DNA of 42,203 bases, from positions 1-42,203 of the forward strand of contig NZ_LMCF01000005.1 of assembly GCF_001623075.1 (NCBI RefSeq), read 5' to 3'. The notes under the pieces are model-generated. The model saw nothing but the letters and a program-made list of their open reading frames with translations. It was not told the origin of the DNA and made no database searches. Below, one piece after another: positions 1-8,294 of this stretch. The position numbers were made by a program, and so were the translations under genes. Every line of letters starts with the position of its first letter. Positions within the stretch are counted from its first letter, which is position 1. The stretch is from Pseudovibrio sp. Ad37 (GTDB lineage: Bacteria > Pseudomonadota > Alphaproteobacteria > Rhizobiales > Stappiaceae).

Positions 1-308
1 TTGGTTTCAACCGGTGGTGGAGAGGCGACGCTGCGTGTCGCGTGACTGGAAAATCCTTTAGGGAAGGACGTGCCAGACAACGCATCAGTTAAAATTCCGC
101 AGGTCTTATCAAGTGCCTCTAGGCGGTTACATAAAGCGTAGTGCAAAGTGAATAAAACGTCACGTTCACAACTGTTCTTCATCCGCTCGCTCAGCACCAT
201 ATGCTGCACATAAGCAAGGTTCTGAAGATCAGAAACAGCAACGTTTATTTCGTCAAATTCATTCTGAAGAGTATTTGTGGCGCCACAGGCGCATGCAGTG
301 TCGTCCAT
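1..308 (-). CDS. Hypothetical protein, 3' end cut by window edge
   Basis: Reading leftward from an ATG at 308-306 there are 102 sense codons with no stop before the window edge, so the gene continues outside. A purine-rich AGAAAGG lies about 8 bases before the ATG. The N-terminus is cysteine-rich (Cys6, Cys8) and is followed by an acidic, probably helical stretch (residues 15-60) and a Ser/Pro-rich tail. I do not recognise the family. That the frame stays open and has a ribosome site supports a real gene, but a chance open frame cannot be excluded. Confidence 0.5.
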   Translation of the reverse strand, partial: MDDTACACGATNTLQNEFDEINVAVSDLQNLAYVQHMVLSERMKNSCERDVLFTLHYALCNRLEALDKTCGILTDALSGTSFPKGFSSHATRSVASPPPVET

Positions 309-827
309 AATCAAAGCCTTTCTGACTTGGCTGTTGAATGAACCGCACGACATTGAGCTTTCGACGGCCCGCTGGCGAGCGGGAGGTTCGAAACCTGAGT
401 CAGACAGGCGAGTTTATTCCCCCCCGAAGGAGGTGTTGTATTCACCGCCCTCCCGCTCATAGCAAAGGGTTTGCGCCTTTGGAAAAAAGGCACAAAAAAT
501 CCGCTAGTTGACGGGAGCGGTTACCGCTGACAAAGAGGTTTCGAAGCCTCGTTGTCAGGATGACCGTAGATGTATGTGGTGTCAATGGGGGGTTCTAAAG
601 CTGGCAATTAAGTGTGAATGGATTGCAAACTCGGGTACTCCACAAAACAGCAATTGCTAAGTACTTAACCCGATAGCGGTACCCACACACTAAATCACCT
701 TAATATATCTCACCTGAAACATAAATTAGATTAATTAATTCAAGCAATTGACTCCAGATAACGATTGCAGCCATCAACACCACCTACTTACTATTAGATT
801 CAGATTTTATTATTTTATGAGGGCAAT
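309..827. other. Gene-free stretch rich in palindromes
   Basis: I see no convincing gene in these 519 bases, which separate two diverging genes. The left half holds several perfect or near-perfect hairpins: 368-383 (6-bp stem), 384-396 (AGGTT/AACCT), 516-528 (AGCGGT/ACCGCT) and a 30-base near-palindrome at 528-557. The right half (about 640-827) is AT-rich, as expected for the promoter of the gene at 828. No U-tract follows any of the hairpins, so they do not look like ordinary terminators. Confidence 0.6.
528..557. repeat. 30-base near-palindrome
   Basis: TGACAA and GAGG on the left pair with CCTC and TTGTCA on the right, with one mismatched position in the arm and a TTCGAA centre. The core GAGGTT(T)CGAA resembles the smaller palindrome at 384-396 (AGGTTCGAAACCT). 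It could be an operator, a transposon-end relic or an RNA hairpin; nothing here decides between them. Confidence 0.6.
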
Positions 828-2255
828 ATGTTTAATCCTGCAGATAACCTAAAATCTGGAGACAAAGCTCGTCTTTTTCCGGTTCTTTCTGAAATTTCCA
901 AAGAAGGACGAGCACTATCTATTCTTCTTTCATGCCTTCAAAACATACCTGAGTTTGGGCAAGCAATGCTGGCTGACCTTGGTATACGAATTGGTGCTCG
1001 CACGAAGATTGAGACTTACACTGAAGTCGTTTTTTCCGACGCAAAAAACGAGAATAGACTTAGACCAGACGGGCTGATCGTCGTCAAAACTGGTTCTAAA
1101 ATCTGGACGGCTCTGGTAGAGGCCAAGATCGGCAACGCTGATCTGGATGCTTCACAAATCGAGAGCTATATGGACATTGCGAAAGCCAACAAGATCGATG
1201 CGGTAATAACAATTTCCAACCAGTTTGCTCCGTTACCATCTCACCATCCGCTCACTGTTTCAGCCGCAACCAGAAAGAAAGCTGAACTTTATCATTGGTC
1301 ATGGATGTATGTACTCACAGAAGCTTCATTGCTACTCCAAGGCGATATGATTGAAGATCTTGAGCGAAGGATTATCATCAACGAGTTTGTGCGTTTCCTT
1401 ACTCATACCAGCGCTGGAATTAAAAGCTTCACGCAAATGCCTGCTGCATGGACAACAATTGTCTCAGCAGTCCAAGCAGGCGGAGCAATTTCTCAAAACT
1501 CAGAGGATGCAAAAGAAGTCATCGGAGCTTGGCACCAAGAAGCCAGAGACTTGAGTTCGATCTTAAGTCGGCAACTTGGTCGCGATGTGAATATTAAGAC
1601 AACAAGAGCCCACGCTATTGATCACCAAGCGCGGATTAAATCTGATATTCAGAATCTCTCTGTTGAAATGCGTTTGGAAACCACGCTTTCTGTTCCTAAC
1701 GCCGCAGCCCCAGTAGAGATTTGCGCCGATCTTCAGACGAAATCCATTAGTGTTTATATGCGCCTAAAAGCACCTGAAGACAAAAAATCGACGAAAGCAC
1801 GTACAAACTGGCTACTCAGACAATTGCAATCAGCTGAACCGGCAAATCTACACATTCGTCATTTCTGGCCCGGTCGCGGGCCATATGCTCAACACTCCCT
1901 CGCCGACTTGAGGCAAGACCCAGGCCTCGCATTCACAGAAAAACCAAACGCAATTGCCTCCAGTTTTGAGGTGGTGATGGTCTGTGACCTTAGCGGCAAA
2001 TTTGCCCAACGGAAAAACTTTATCAGCGAGCTGGAAAGAATAGTTCCTGAGTTTTATGAGCAAGCCGGACAGAACCTCAAAGCTTGGCAACCACCAGCGC
2101 CGCGATTGAAAGAGAATAAAACAGAAGCAGACAATGTTAGCCCTCAAGCACTCGCTGAAGCTGCCGATAGCGCAGAATTTGAAACACCAGCACCCAGAGC
2201 AACCACTCAGCCACTCTGGATACCCATCACAGTCAGTAAAGCACCAGCGCCTTAG
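828..2255 (+). CDS. PD-(D/E)XK nuclease-like protein
   Basis: A 475-residue soluble protein preceded by GAGGGCAAT directly before its ATG. Residues 60-115 carry the PD-(D/E)XK nuclease core pattern: Glu66, then RPDG with Asp81, then VEAK with Glu98 and Lys100, then a Gln at 110. The metal-binding and catalytic residues all look intact. After the core comes conserved-looking sequence (DAVITISNQF, residues 124-133), then a long alpha-rich region with no motif I can name and a Pro/Ala-rich tail. I recall related proteins annotated loosely as stress response proteins, without an assigned function. No methyltransferase or restriction partner is adjacent. Codon use and base composition look more AT-rich than the neighbours, which hints at transfer. 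The nuclease-like fold is inferred from the motif; DNA as substrate is a guess. Confidence 0.75.
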   Translation: MFNPADNLKSGDKARLFPVLSEISKEGRALSILLSCLQNIPEFGQAMLADLGIRIGARTKIETYTEVVFSDAKNENRLRPDGLIVVKTGSKIWTALVEAKIGNADLDASQIESYMDIAKANKIDAVITISNQFAPLPSHHPLTVSAATRKKAELYHWSWMYVLTEASLLLQGDMIEDLERRIIINEFVRFLTHTSAGIKSFTQMPAAWTTIVSAVQAGGAISQNSEDAKEVIGAWHQEARDLSSILSRQLGRDVNIKTTRAHAIDHQARIKSDIQNLSVEMRLETTLSVPNAAAPVEICADLQTKSISVYMRLKAPEDKKSTKARTNWLLRQLQSAEPANLHIRHFWPGRGPYAQHSLADLRQDPGLAFTEKPNAIASSFEVVMVCDLSGKFAQRKNFISELERIVPEFYEQAGQNLKAWQPPAPRLKENKTEADNVSPQALAEAADSAEFETPAPRATTQPLWIPITVSKAPAP

Positions 2256-3850
2256 TAACCCAGTGCGCAGCCGTCTTTGCGTGGATCAGAGCCGCCAATC
2301 AGACCGCCGCCATTGGCTCGGTCAAACATGATCGCCTGTCCACCGCCGATAGGGGAAGCCACAATGGACACCTCATGGCCTAAAGCTTGCAGTGCTTCAA
2401 CCGTCTCCGCTGAGACACTGGTTTCAGCTTGCAATGACAAGGACTTCTCGTCGATGAACATACGCGGGCAATCAATGGCCTCCTGCATATTCATGCCGTA
2501 GTCCAGATGGTTGGAAAGCACATGGGCATGGCCACACGGCTGATACCCGCCGCCCATCACACCAAAGCTCATATAAGGCAGTCCGTCCTTTAGAACCATC
2601 GCCGGAATGATAGTGTGCATTGGCCGCTTGCCGCCAGCAATCTGGTTTGGATGCCCCTCTTCCAACGTGAAGCACGCCCCACGGTTTTGCAAAAGCACGC
2701 CGGATTTCGGTGTCGCGAAACCAGACCCGAAGCCGTGATAAATGGAGTTGATGAGCGAAATGGCCAGACCATTCTCGTCAACCACACTCAGATAAACCGT
2801 ATCAGACTTCGGTGAGAGCACCTCTTCCGGCTGCCTCGGCAACACAGCATCCGTGCGGATCAACTTGGCAAGACCGTCGATGTAGTCGCTATCCAGAAAC
2901 GCCTGCGGGTCAAACTCCATCGTCTCTGGATCAGCAAGAAAACGATCACGGCCAGAATAAGCAATCTTGGCAATTTCCATCTCCAGATGGAACCGCTCTG
3001 GCCCCATTGGATCCAGATCCGCCCAGTCAAACCGCTTCATCAGCTCCAGCATAACCAGAGCTACAATGCCCTGCCCGTTAGGTGGCAATTCAGCAACCGT
3101 CACACCGCGATAGTCCGTGGTGACTGGCGTCAGATCAACGGCCTCATGCGCGGCCAGATCGTCCGCTGTCAGGTATCCACCCTTCGCCTGCACTACTGTT
3201 GCAATCTCTTCAGCAATCGGGCCGTTGTAGAACGCATCCGCTCCACTCTTTGCAACAGCTTCCAGTGTCTCAGCCAAGGGAAGGTTACGCATCATTTCGC
3301 CAACAACAGGCGCACGACCATCCTTCAAAAACAGCTCAGATGCACCTTCATCACGCTTGAGAAAGTCAACAGCACCTTTCCAGTCCGCAGCCACACGCGG
3401 GCAGACCGAGTACCCATCACGCGCATAACCAATCGCCCGCTTCAGAACCTTGTCGAATGAAAACCGTCCATGGTCTTTGAGCAGCTTCTCCCACCCGCGC
3501 AAGGCGCCCGGAACAGTCACGGCGTGAATTGAATCCACGGCAACATCAAGCAAACCATCCGCTATCAGCTTATCCGCACTCACATTTTCAGCAGCGCGCC
3601 CAGATGAATTCATGCCCGAGAGCGTCCCATCCGGCTGCGCAACAATGGCAAAGCAATCACCACCAATGCCCGTCATATGCGGTTCCACGACAGAATGAAC
3701 AGCCATCGCGGCCACAGCAGCATCAACGGCAGTACCGCCCTCTCGCAAAATTTCGAGCGCTGCATTGGTTGCCAATGGATGGGATGTCGCTGCCATTGCA
3801 TGTGGTGCATAAACAGCGGAGCGACCCGGAACCTGAAAATCTCTAAACAC
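2252..3850 (-). CDS. ggt: Gamma-glutamyltransferase
   Basis: A 532-residue Ntn-hydrolase that moves or hydrolyses the gamma-glutamyl group of glutathione and related compounds. The N-terminal part has the family pattern with DAAVAAMAVHSVVEPHMTGI. The catalytic Thr of the self-cleaved small subunit is in SDTVYLSVVD, and PMHTIIPAMV and MSFGVMGG follow as expected. I chose the GTG at 3850 because AGAGGGA sits 6 bases before it and the usual family start (FRDFQVPGRSAVYAPHAMA) follows. The longer frame from 3946 would add 32 residues unlike the family. I see no obvious signal peptide, so this may be the cytoplasmic type common in alphaproteobacteria. It converges with the gene at 828 (stops overlap by 4 bases). 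Confidence 0.93.
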   Translation of the reverse strand: MFRDFQVPGRSAVYAPHAMAATSHPLATNAALEILREGGTAVDAAVAAMAVHSVVEPHMTGIGGDCFAIVAQPDGTLSGMNSSGRAAENVSADKLIADGLLDVAVDSIHAVTVPGALRGWEKLLKDHGRFSFDKVLKRAIGYARDGYSVCPRVAADWKGAVDFLKRDEGASELFLKDGRAPVVGEMMRNLPLAETLEAVAKSGADAFYNGPIAEEIATVVQAKGGYLTADDLAAHEAVDLTPVTTDYRGVTVAELPPNGQGIVALVMLELMKRFDWADLDPMGPERFHLEMEIAKIAYSGRDRFLADPETMEFDPQAFLDSDYIDGLAKLIRTDAVLPRQPEEVLSPKSDTVYLSVVDENGLAISLINSIYHGFGSGFATPKSGVLLQNRGACFTLEEGHPNQIAGGKRPMHTIIPAMVLKDGLPYMSFGVMGGGYQPCGHAHVLSNHLDYGMNMQEAIDCPRMFIDEKSLSLQAETSVSAETVEALQALGHEVSIVASPIGGGQAIMFDRANGGGLIGGSDPRKDGCALGY

Positions 3851-3965
3851 GAAAAATCCCTCTTTGTAATTACCAGTGAATCTCCGGTCCCCTAACGAAG
3901 AATTCCCCGCATCATCATCCTCTGCTAAAACAGGGTGATTCAGCAAAACCTATCAGGAAATACTT

Positions 3966-4397
3966 ATGGTGCAATTCAATCTTGATCACGCCCGGACAAT
4001 CATCTCAGCAGCACAGGCTAAGGGAAGCGAACTTGGCCTCAAACCGCTCACCGTCGCTGTACTGGATGCAGGCGGCCACCTCGTCGCGCTCGAACGTCAG
4101 GATGGCTCATCAATATTGCGCCCACAAATCGCAATGGGCAAAGCCTATGGAGCCGTAGCCGTTGGCGCAGGGTCCCGCTGGCTCAACGACAACGCCCAAA
4201 GCCGCCCTCACTTCGTGCAGGCACTCAACGGCGTTGCAGGTGGCGGCATTGTGCCAGTACCGGGCGGTGTTCTGGTCCGCAACACTGACGGCGAAATTCT
4301 AGGCGCAGTCGGCATCACCGGCGACACATCCGAAAACGACGAAGCTTCAGCCATTGCAGGCATTGAGGCAGCTGGTTTCACGGCTGACGCAGGCTGA
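3966..4397 (+). CDS. GlcG/HbpS family (heme-degrading domain) protein
   Basis: A 143-residue single-domain protein of the family once called DUF336, which includes GlcG of the glycolate locus and the heme-binding HbpS. Characteristic segments are LTVAVLDAGGHLVALERQDG (residues 28-47), the RPQIAMGKAYGAVAVG helix, and the glycine-rich GVAGGGIVPVPGGV followed by GAVGITGDTSENDE. AGGAAAT lies just before the ATG. It diverges from ggt, leaving only 115 bases for both promoters. The true ligand is unknown; a small-molecule or heme-binding role is inferred from the family. Confidence 0.85.
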   Translation: MVQFNLDHARTIISAAQAKGSELGLKPLTVAVLDAGGHLVALERQDGSSILRPQIAMGKAYGAVAVGAGSRWLNDNAQSRPHFVQALNGVAGGGIVPVPGGVLVRNTDGEILGAVGITGDTSENDEASAIAGIEAAGFTADAG

Positions 4398-4409
4398 CAC
4401 AACTTTACC

Positions 4410-4443
4410 GCAGTTGCTGGACTATATTGCGCCCAGCAACTGC
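4410..4443 (+). other. Perfect 11-bp stem-loop between genes
   Basis: GCAGTTGCTGG and CCAGCAACTGC are exact reverse complements separated by 12 bases (ACTATATTGCGC). The element lies 12 bases after the GlcG-like stop and 38 bases before the HAD start. No U-tract follows on either strand, so it may be a processing or stability hairpin, or an operator, and not a classic terminator. Confidence 0.7.
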
Positions 4444-4481
4444 ACCACTCCCAAGGTTCACTTCATCTCAGATTGGTACCC

Positions 4482-5114
4482 ATGCCCATTCGCTTTGTTA
4501 TTTTTGATATGGACAACGTCCTTTACGATTATGACCACCCTTACCGTTTGAATGTCCTCGCAGACATGACCGGCAAATCTGCCGAAGAAATCGACGCCAT
4601 CGTTTTTAAAGGACCAGAAGAAAACGCAGCCGAAGCAGGCACACCGCACACCGCAGCAGAATACCTCTCGCAGTATCAACGACTTCTGGGCCATCCTATT
4701 TCACGTGAAACGTGGGTCAAAATCCGCCGGGACATGATGACCGAATGGCCAGACATGCTCTCCCATGTGGAAGCAATCAAGCAAAACCACGAAGTCGCAT
4801 TGCTCACCAACAACGGCATGATGCTGAAAGACGCGCTCTACGAAGTTGCCCCGGCACTTGAGCCAATCTTTGGCGATCGCGGCCACGCCTCCGCTGAATT
4901 CGGCACCCGCAAACCAGACCCGAACATCTACCTGACAGTCTGCGAGAAATACGGCTTCCAACCAGAAGAAGCACTGTTCGTGGACGACCGCCTCGACAAT
5001 GTGGAAGGTGCCCGCGAAGCAGGCCTGACCGCTTACCAGTTCACCACAGAACCTGCGTTCGCCAGTTACATTCGTACACTGGGACTGATCAATGAGCAGG
5101 TTCCGGCGAATTAG
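4482..5114 (+). CDS. HAD-superfamily hydrolase
   Basis: A 210-residue haloacid-dehalogenase-type hydrolase, probably a phosphatase acting on a small phosphate ester. Motif I is FDMDNVLYD with the nucleophile and acid Asp pair, motif II is LLTNNG, motif III is the Lys in RKPDPNIY, and motif IV is FVDDRLDN. A helical cap lies between motifs I and II (subclass IA). I chose the ATG at 4482; an in-frame TTG three codons upstream is possible and neither has a strong ribosome site. The substrate cannot be told from the sequence. Confidence 0.88.
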   Translation: MPIRFVIFDMDNVLYDYDHPYRLNVLADMTGKSAEEIDAIVFKGPEENAAEAGTPHTAAEYLSQYQRLLGHPISRETWVKIRRDMMTEWPDMLSHVEAIKQNHEVALLTNNGMMLKDALYEVAPALEPIFGDRGHASAEFGTRKPDPNIYLTVCEKYGFQPEEALFVDDRLDNVEGAREAGLTAYQFTTEPAFASYIRTLGLINEQVPAN

Positions 5115-5215
5115 AAACATCCCACTAACCGGGCATTCAGCAGACCAGCAATCTGTTCGCCTCAAAGACGGTTTCTCTCCGTAAACTTGTGCAATTGCAA
5201 CAAACGCAAGTTGAG

Positions 5216-5920
5216 ATGGAGAGAAGTCTGTACCTACGTCTGACCATAAGCTCAGCGATGCTCGCCATATTCATCGCGCTCGCTATCCTGCCATCCATCG
5301 CCTTCGCCAGCTCATCACTGGCATGGCCACGCGGCTTGATGATTGTCGCGCTGGTTTACTTTGCGCAGATCGGTGTAGGCTTATGGCTCGCCCGCATAAA
5401 TCCCTGGCTGTTCAAAGAACGCACCTCGTTCCCCTCCAAGGCCCTGAAGGGAGACAAACGCGCCACTCTCATCCTGTTTGGAGTGATCTTCGTCTACTTC
5501 CTGCTCGCTGCTCTGGACGCCCACCTCTGGCACATCCTGCCTCAAACAGGAGACGTGAAACCCATACTTAGAGGCCTGTTCCTCTTCATTTGCGGTGTCA
5601 TTCTCATCGTCTGGACCTTCAGCAAAAGCCCATTCGCCAAACCAACACCTCAAATTGACCTGAACGAGCAACAATGCGTCGAGAGCTGCGGGCCTTACGC
5701 ACTGGTCCGCCACCCCATGTATCTCGGCCTCATGTTCTGCATCGCAGGCCTTTCCATGATACTGGGCTCAAAACTCTTCGCCATCCTCGCAATCCCACTC
5801 ATCATCCTCGGCTTCCTGCCGCTGATGAGAACGGAAGAAAAAACACTCGCCAGCGATTGCGAAGGCTACACAACCTATACGCAAAAAGTCCCCTGCCGCC
5901 TGTTCCCATGGATATATTAA
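5216..5920 (+). CDS. Isoprenylcysteine carboxyl methyltransferase-like membrane protein
   Basis: About 234 residues with roughly five to six hydrophobic segments. The C-terminal part carries the family signature CGPYALVRHPMYLGL, followed by two membrane helices and an ETLAS-like EEKTLASDCEGY region, as in the ICMT/phospholipid methyltransferase superfamily (SAM-dependent, membrane-embedded). The bacterial substrates of this group are mostly unknown. The ATG at 5216 is preferred; an in-frame GTG at 5189 would add nine polar residues. Its stop lies beside the hairpin that ends phaR. Confidence 0.8.
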   Translation: MERSLYLRLTISSAMLAIFIALAILPSIAFASSSLAWPRGLMIVALVYFAQIGVGLWLARINPWLFKERTSFPSKALKGDKRATLILFGVIFVYFLLAALDAHLWHILPQTGDVKPILRGLFLFICGVILIVWTFSKSPFAKPTPQIDLNEQQCVESCGPYALVRHPMYLGLMFCIAGLSMILGSKLFAILAIPLIILGFLPLMRTEEKTLASDCEGYTTYTQKVPCRLFPWIY

Positions 5921-5946
5921 AAAAGCCGAAGGTGTCCCTCCGGCTT
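5919..5946 (-). terminator. Rho-independent terminator of phaR
   Basis: On the minus strand AAGCCGGAGG pairs with CCTTCGGCTT (one mismatch) around a four-base loop, followed by a run of six T. It lies 28 bases after the phaR stop, immediately next to the stop of the convergent gene. Confidence 0.85.
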
Positions 5947-5973
5947 CCGTAATTCAGCAGTAATATGAATGTA

Positions 5974-6591
5974 TCAGGCGTCTTTTTTGGCCGCCGCAAG
6001 AGCTGCAATCTGCTTTTGCATTTCTGCAAGCTGCTCTTTCAGATCAGAAATATCGCCACTGCTGGCCTGTGTTTCTGCAGGTTTAGACGCAGCTTCTTTT
6101 TCCGGCGTTTGAGCTTGCCCCGGCATATCCGCAGGATTAGCACCATCAAACGGCAGGAACATTTTCATCGCGCGGTCAAACATATCCGCATTGCGCTTCA
6201 CCTGATCTTCCAGAACTTCAAAGGCAGAGGAACCGAAGTTCTGGTTCATCTGGCTGCGCAGCTTCTCTTGCTCTCGTGTGAGAGAAGACATGGAGAATTC
6301 CAGATAGCTCGGCACGAGGTTTTGCATGCTGTCACCGTAAAACCGGATCAGCTGGCGGAGGAAAGTAATCGGAAGCAGGTTCTGGCCCTTGCTTTCCTGC
6401 TCAAAGATAATCTGCGTCAGAACAGTCCGGGTGATGTCATCACCGGACTTGGCGTCAATGACGACGAAGTCATCTTCATCCTTCACCATCACCGCAAGGT
6501 CCTCGAGAGTCACATAGGTGCTGGTTCCAGTATTGTAGAGCCGCCGGTTGGCGTACTTCTTGATGATAGTGGCTTCGTTTGTCTTAGCCAT
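5974..6591 (-). CDS. phaR: Polyhydroxyalkanoate synthesis repressor PhaR
   Basis: A 205-residue DNA-binding regulator of PHA storage. The N-terminal domain (residues 1-65) has the hallmark IIKKYANRRLYNT and the ITRTVLTQIIFEQE helix. Then comes the PHB-accumulation-associated segment with LRQLIRFYGDSMQ and VPSYLEFSM. The C-terminus is Pro/Ala/Gln-rich and ends in a helical coiled-coil-like stretch (DLKEQLAEMQKQIAALAA). Family knowledge: PhaR binds both PHA granules and TGC-containing operators, releasing phasin and synthesis genes when polymer appears. The start at 6591 gives the usual MAKTNEA beginning; upstream in-frame codons are not family-like. It diverges from phaA-phaB. Confidence 0.95.
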   Translation of the reverse strand: MAKTNEATIIKKYANRRLYNTGTSTYVTLEDLAVMVKDEDDFVVIDAKSGDDITRTVLTQIIFEQESKGQNLLPITFLRQLIRFYGDSMQNLVPSYLEFSMSSLTREQEKLRSQMNQNFGSSAFEVLEDQVKRNADMFDRAMKMFLPFDGANPADMPGQAQTPEKEAASKPAETQASSGDISDLKEQLAEMQKQIAALAAAKKDA

Positions 6592-6940
6592 CAGATTTGA
6601 GTACCTCAATGCGCTATTATGGCTGATCTGGAACACTATCCCAATTTGCTCCGGCCAGCTCCCCCCTGATCCCATATTTTTTACATACGAGATTAACTAG
6701 TAAGCCGCAGAGTAAGCTAAATCCCACCTTTCACGCTAGCGGTTTCATTGGTCTACTATGGTCTTAATTGGAATTATCGAATTCATCTGGCTTTCCCCCC
6801 TACAAATTGAATAGTCTGCCCATTAGGTATTCTACGAGTTCGAAGGATCTCTTATGCTGCATTGCACCAGCATGGCTGCCGCCTGGTGATTTGCGTGCGG
6901 ATAAGAAGTCCCGCATTGCACAAATATTGGAGAATTGCAC
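6592..6940. promoter_or_regulatory. phaR-phaA divergent promoter region
   Basis: These 349 bases hold no gene. Close to phaA there are three TTGCAC words: 6862-6867 and 6916-6921, both within GCATTGCAC, and 6935-6940 directly before the ATG. The first sits inside the inverted repeat ATGCTG-N8-CAGCAT (6854-6873). PhaR of related bacteria recognises TGC-rich sites, so these are candidate PhaR operators. That assignment is inference. Confidence 0.5.
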
Positions 6941-8125
6941 ATGACCTCGCCTAATGATGTTGTAATTGTAAGCGCGACACGTACCCCAATCGGATCCTTC
7001 AACGGGTCCTATGCCAACACCCCAGCTCAAGACCTCGGCACAGCGGTTATCAAGTCAGCACTTGATCAGGCGAAAGTGGAAGCAAACGACGTCAACGAAG
7101 TCATCTTCGGCCACGTGCTCACTTCTGGCCTTGGTCAGAACCCGGCACGTCAGGCAGCGCTCAATGCTGGCATGGCAGATGATTCGACTGCTATCGTCAT
7201 CAACCAGGTTTGTGGGTCAGGCCTGCGCGCTGTCGCTATGGGCATGCAGCAGATCCAGTCCGGCGATGCAGACATCATCGTTGCAGGCGGTCAGGAAAAC
7301 ATGACCCTGTCCCCACACTGCCAGAGCTTACGTGCCGGCGTGAAAATGGGCGACTACTCCATGACCGACACCATGCTGAAAGACGGTCTGATTGATGCGT
7401 TCCAAGGCTATCACATGGGTATCACTGCAGAAAACATCGCAGAAAAGTACCAGATCACCCGTGAAGCTCAGGACGAGTTCGCTGTCTCCTCTCAGAACAA
7501 AGCAGAAGCTGCTCTGAAAGCTGGCAAATTCAAAGACGAAATCACTCCAATCACCGTGAAAGAGCGCAGAAATGAGCGCGTGGTGGAAGATGATGAATTC
7601 ATCCGCATGGGCGCTGAAATCTCCGCAATGCAGAAATTGCGCCCGGCATTCAAAAAAGACGGCACCGTCACAGCAGCAAACGCATCCGGCATCAACGATG
7701 GTGCAGCAGCTCTTGTTTTGATGAGCGCAGATGCAGCTGAAAAACGTGGCCTAACACCGCTGGCAACCATCAAGTCATGGGCAACCGCTGGTGTTGATCC
7801 TGCATACATGGGTCTTGGCCCAATCCCTGCTTCCAAAAAAGCACTCGAAAAAGCTGGCTGGGCTATCGATGACCTCGATCTCATCGAAGCAAACGAAGCG
7901 TTCGCAGCGCAGGCACTTGCCGTTGGTCAGGAACTGGGAATCGACTCAGATAAGCTGAATGTCAACGGCGGCGCAATCGCTCTTGGTCACCCAATCGGCG
8001 CGTCCGGTGCGCGTGTACTTGTAACACTTCTGCATGAAATGAAGCGCGAAGAGAAGAAAAAAGGCTTGGCAACCCTATGCATTGGTGGTGGCATGGGTAT
8101 CGCACTGTGTGTTGAGAGAAAATAA
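6941..8125 (+). CDS. phaA: Acetyl-CoA acetyltransferase (beta-ketothiolase)
   Basis: A 394-residue biosynthetic thiolase condensing two acetyl-CoA to acetoacetyl-CoA, the first step of polyhydroxybutyrate synthesis. The acyl-accepting Cys is in NQVCGSGLRA (about residue 88), the catalytic His in GGAIALGHPIGASGAR, and the second catalytic Cys in LCIGGGMG near the end. GGAG lies 8 bases before the ATG at 6941; an in-frame TTG two codons earlier is less likely. It is followed by phaB in the same direction. Confidence 0.95.
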   Translation: MTSPNDVVIVSATRTPIGSFNGSYANTPAQDLGTAVIKSALDQAKVEANDVNEVIFGHVLTSGLGQNPARQAALNAGMADDSTAIVINQVCGSGLRAVAMGMQQIQSGDADIIVAGGQENMTLSPHCQSLRAGVKMGDYSMTDTMLKDGLIDAFQGYHMGITAENIAEKYQITREAQDEFAVSSQNKAEAALKAGKFKDEITPITVKERRNERVVEDDEFIRMGAEISAMQKLRPAFKKDGTVTAANASGINDGAAALVLMSADAAEKRGLTPLATIKSWATAGVDPAYMGLGPIPASKKALEKAGWAIDDLDLIEANEAFAAQALAVGQELGIDSDKLNVNGGAIALGHPIGASGARVLVTLLHEMKREEKKKGLATLCIGGGMGIALCVERK

Positions 8126-8208
8126 CCTCAACATTGGTAGTAATGTCACCTAATTGGAATAATTGAGCTTTATGGTCCCTGCGTAAAGTTCAAGTCAATT
8201 CCCTAACT

Positions 8209-8237
8209 AATGACGGAGTTGTCTTTGCTCCGTCATT
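8209..8237 (+). terminator. Hairpin between phaA and phaB
   Basis: AATGACGGAG and CTCCGTCATT form a perfect 10-bp stem with a nine-base loop, followed by ATTATTA. The tail is weak for a terminator. It may only reduce transcription into phaB or stabilise the phaA message end. Confidence 0.65.
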
Positions 8238-8294
8238 ATTATTACCTGTAACGGTGGGTTCCAATATTTTATTCCTAAGGCGGGGAGTATATCG

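Noticed and set aside
481-500. Terminator-like GCCTTT/AAAGGC hairpin
   Set aside because: The expected T-run is absent on both strands, so it does not qualify as an intrinsic terminator.
5965-6600. 211-codon rightward open frame opposite phaR
   Set aside because: Basic, Arg/Leu-rich composition typical of antisense frames; PhaR signature is on the minus strand.
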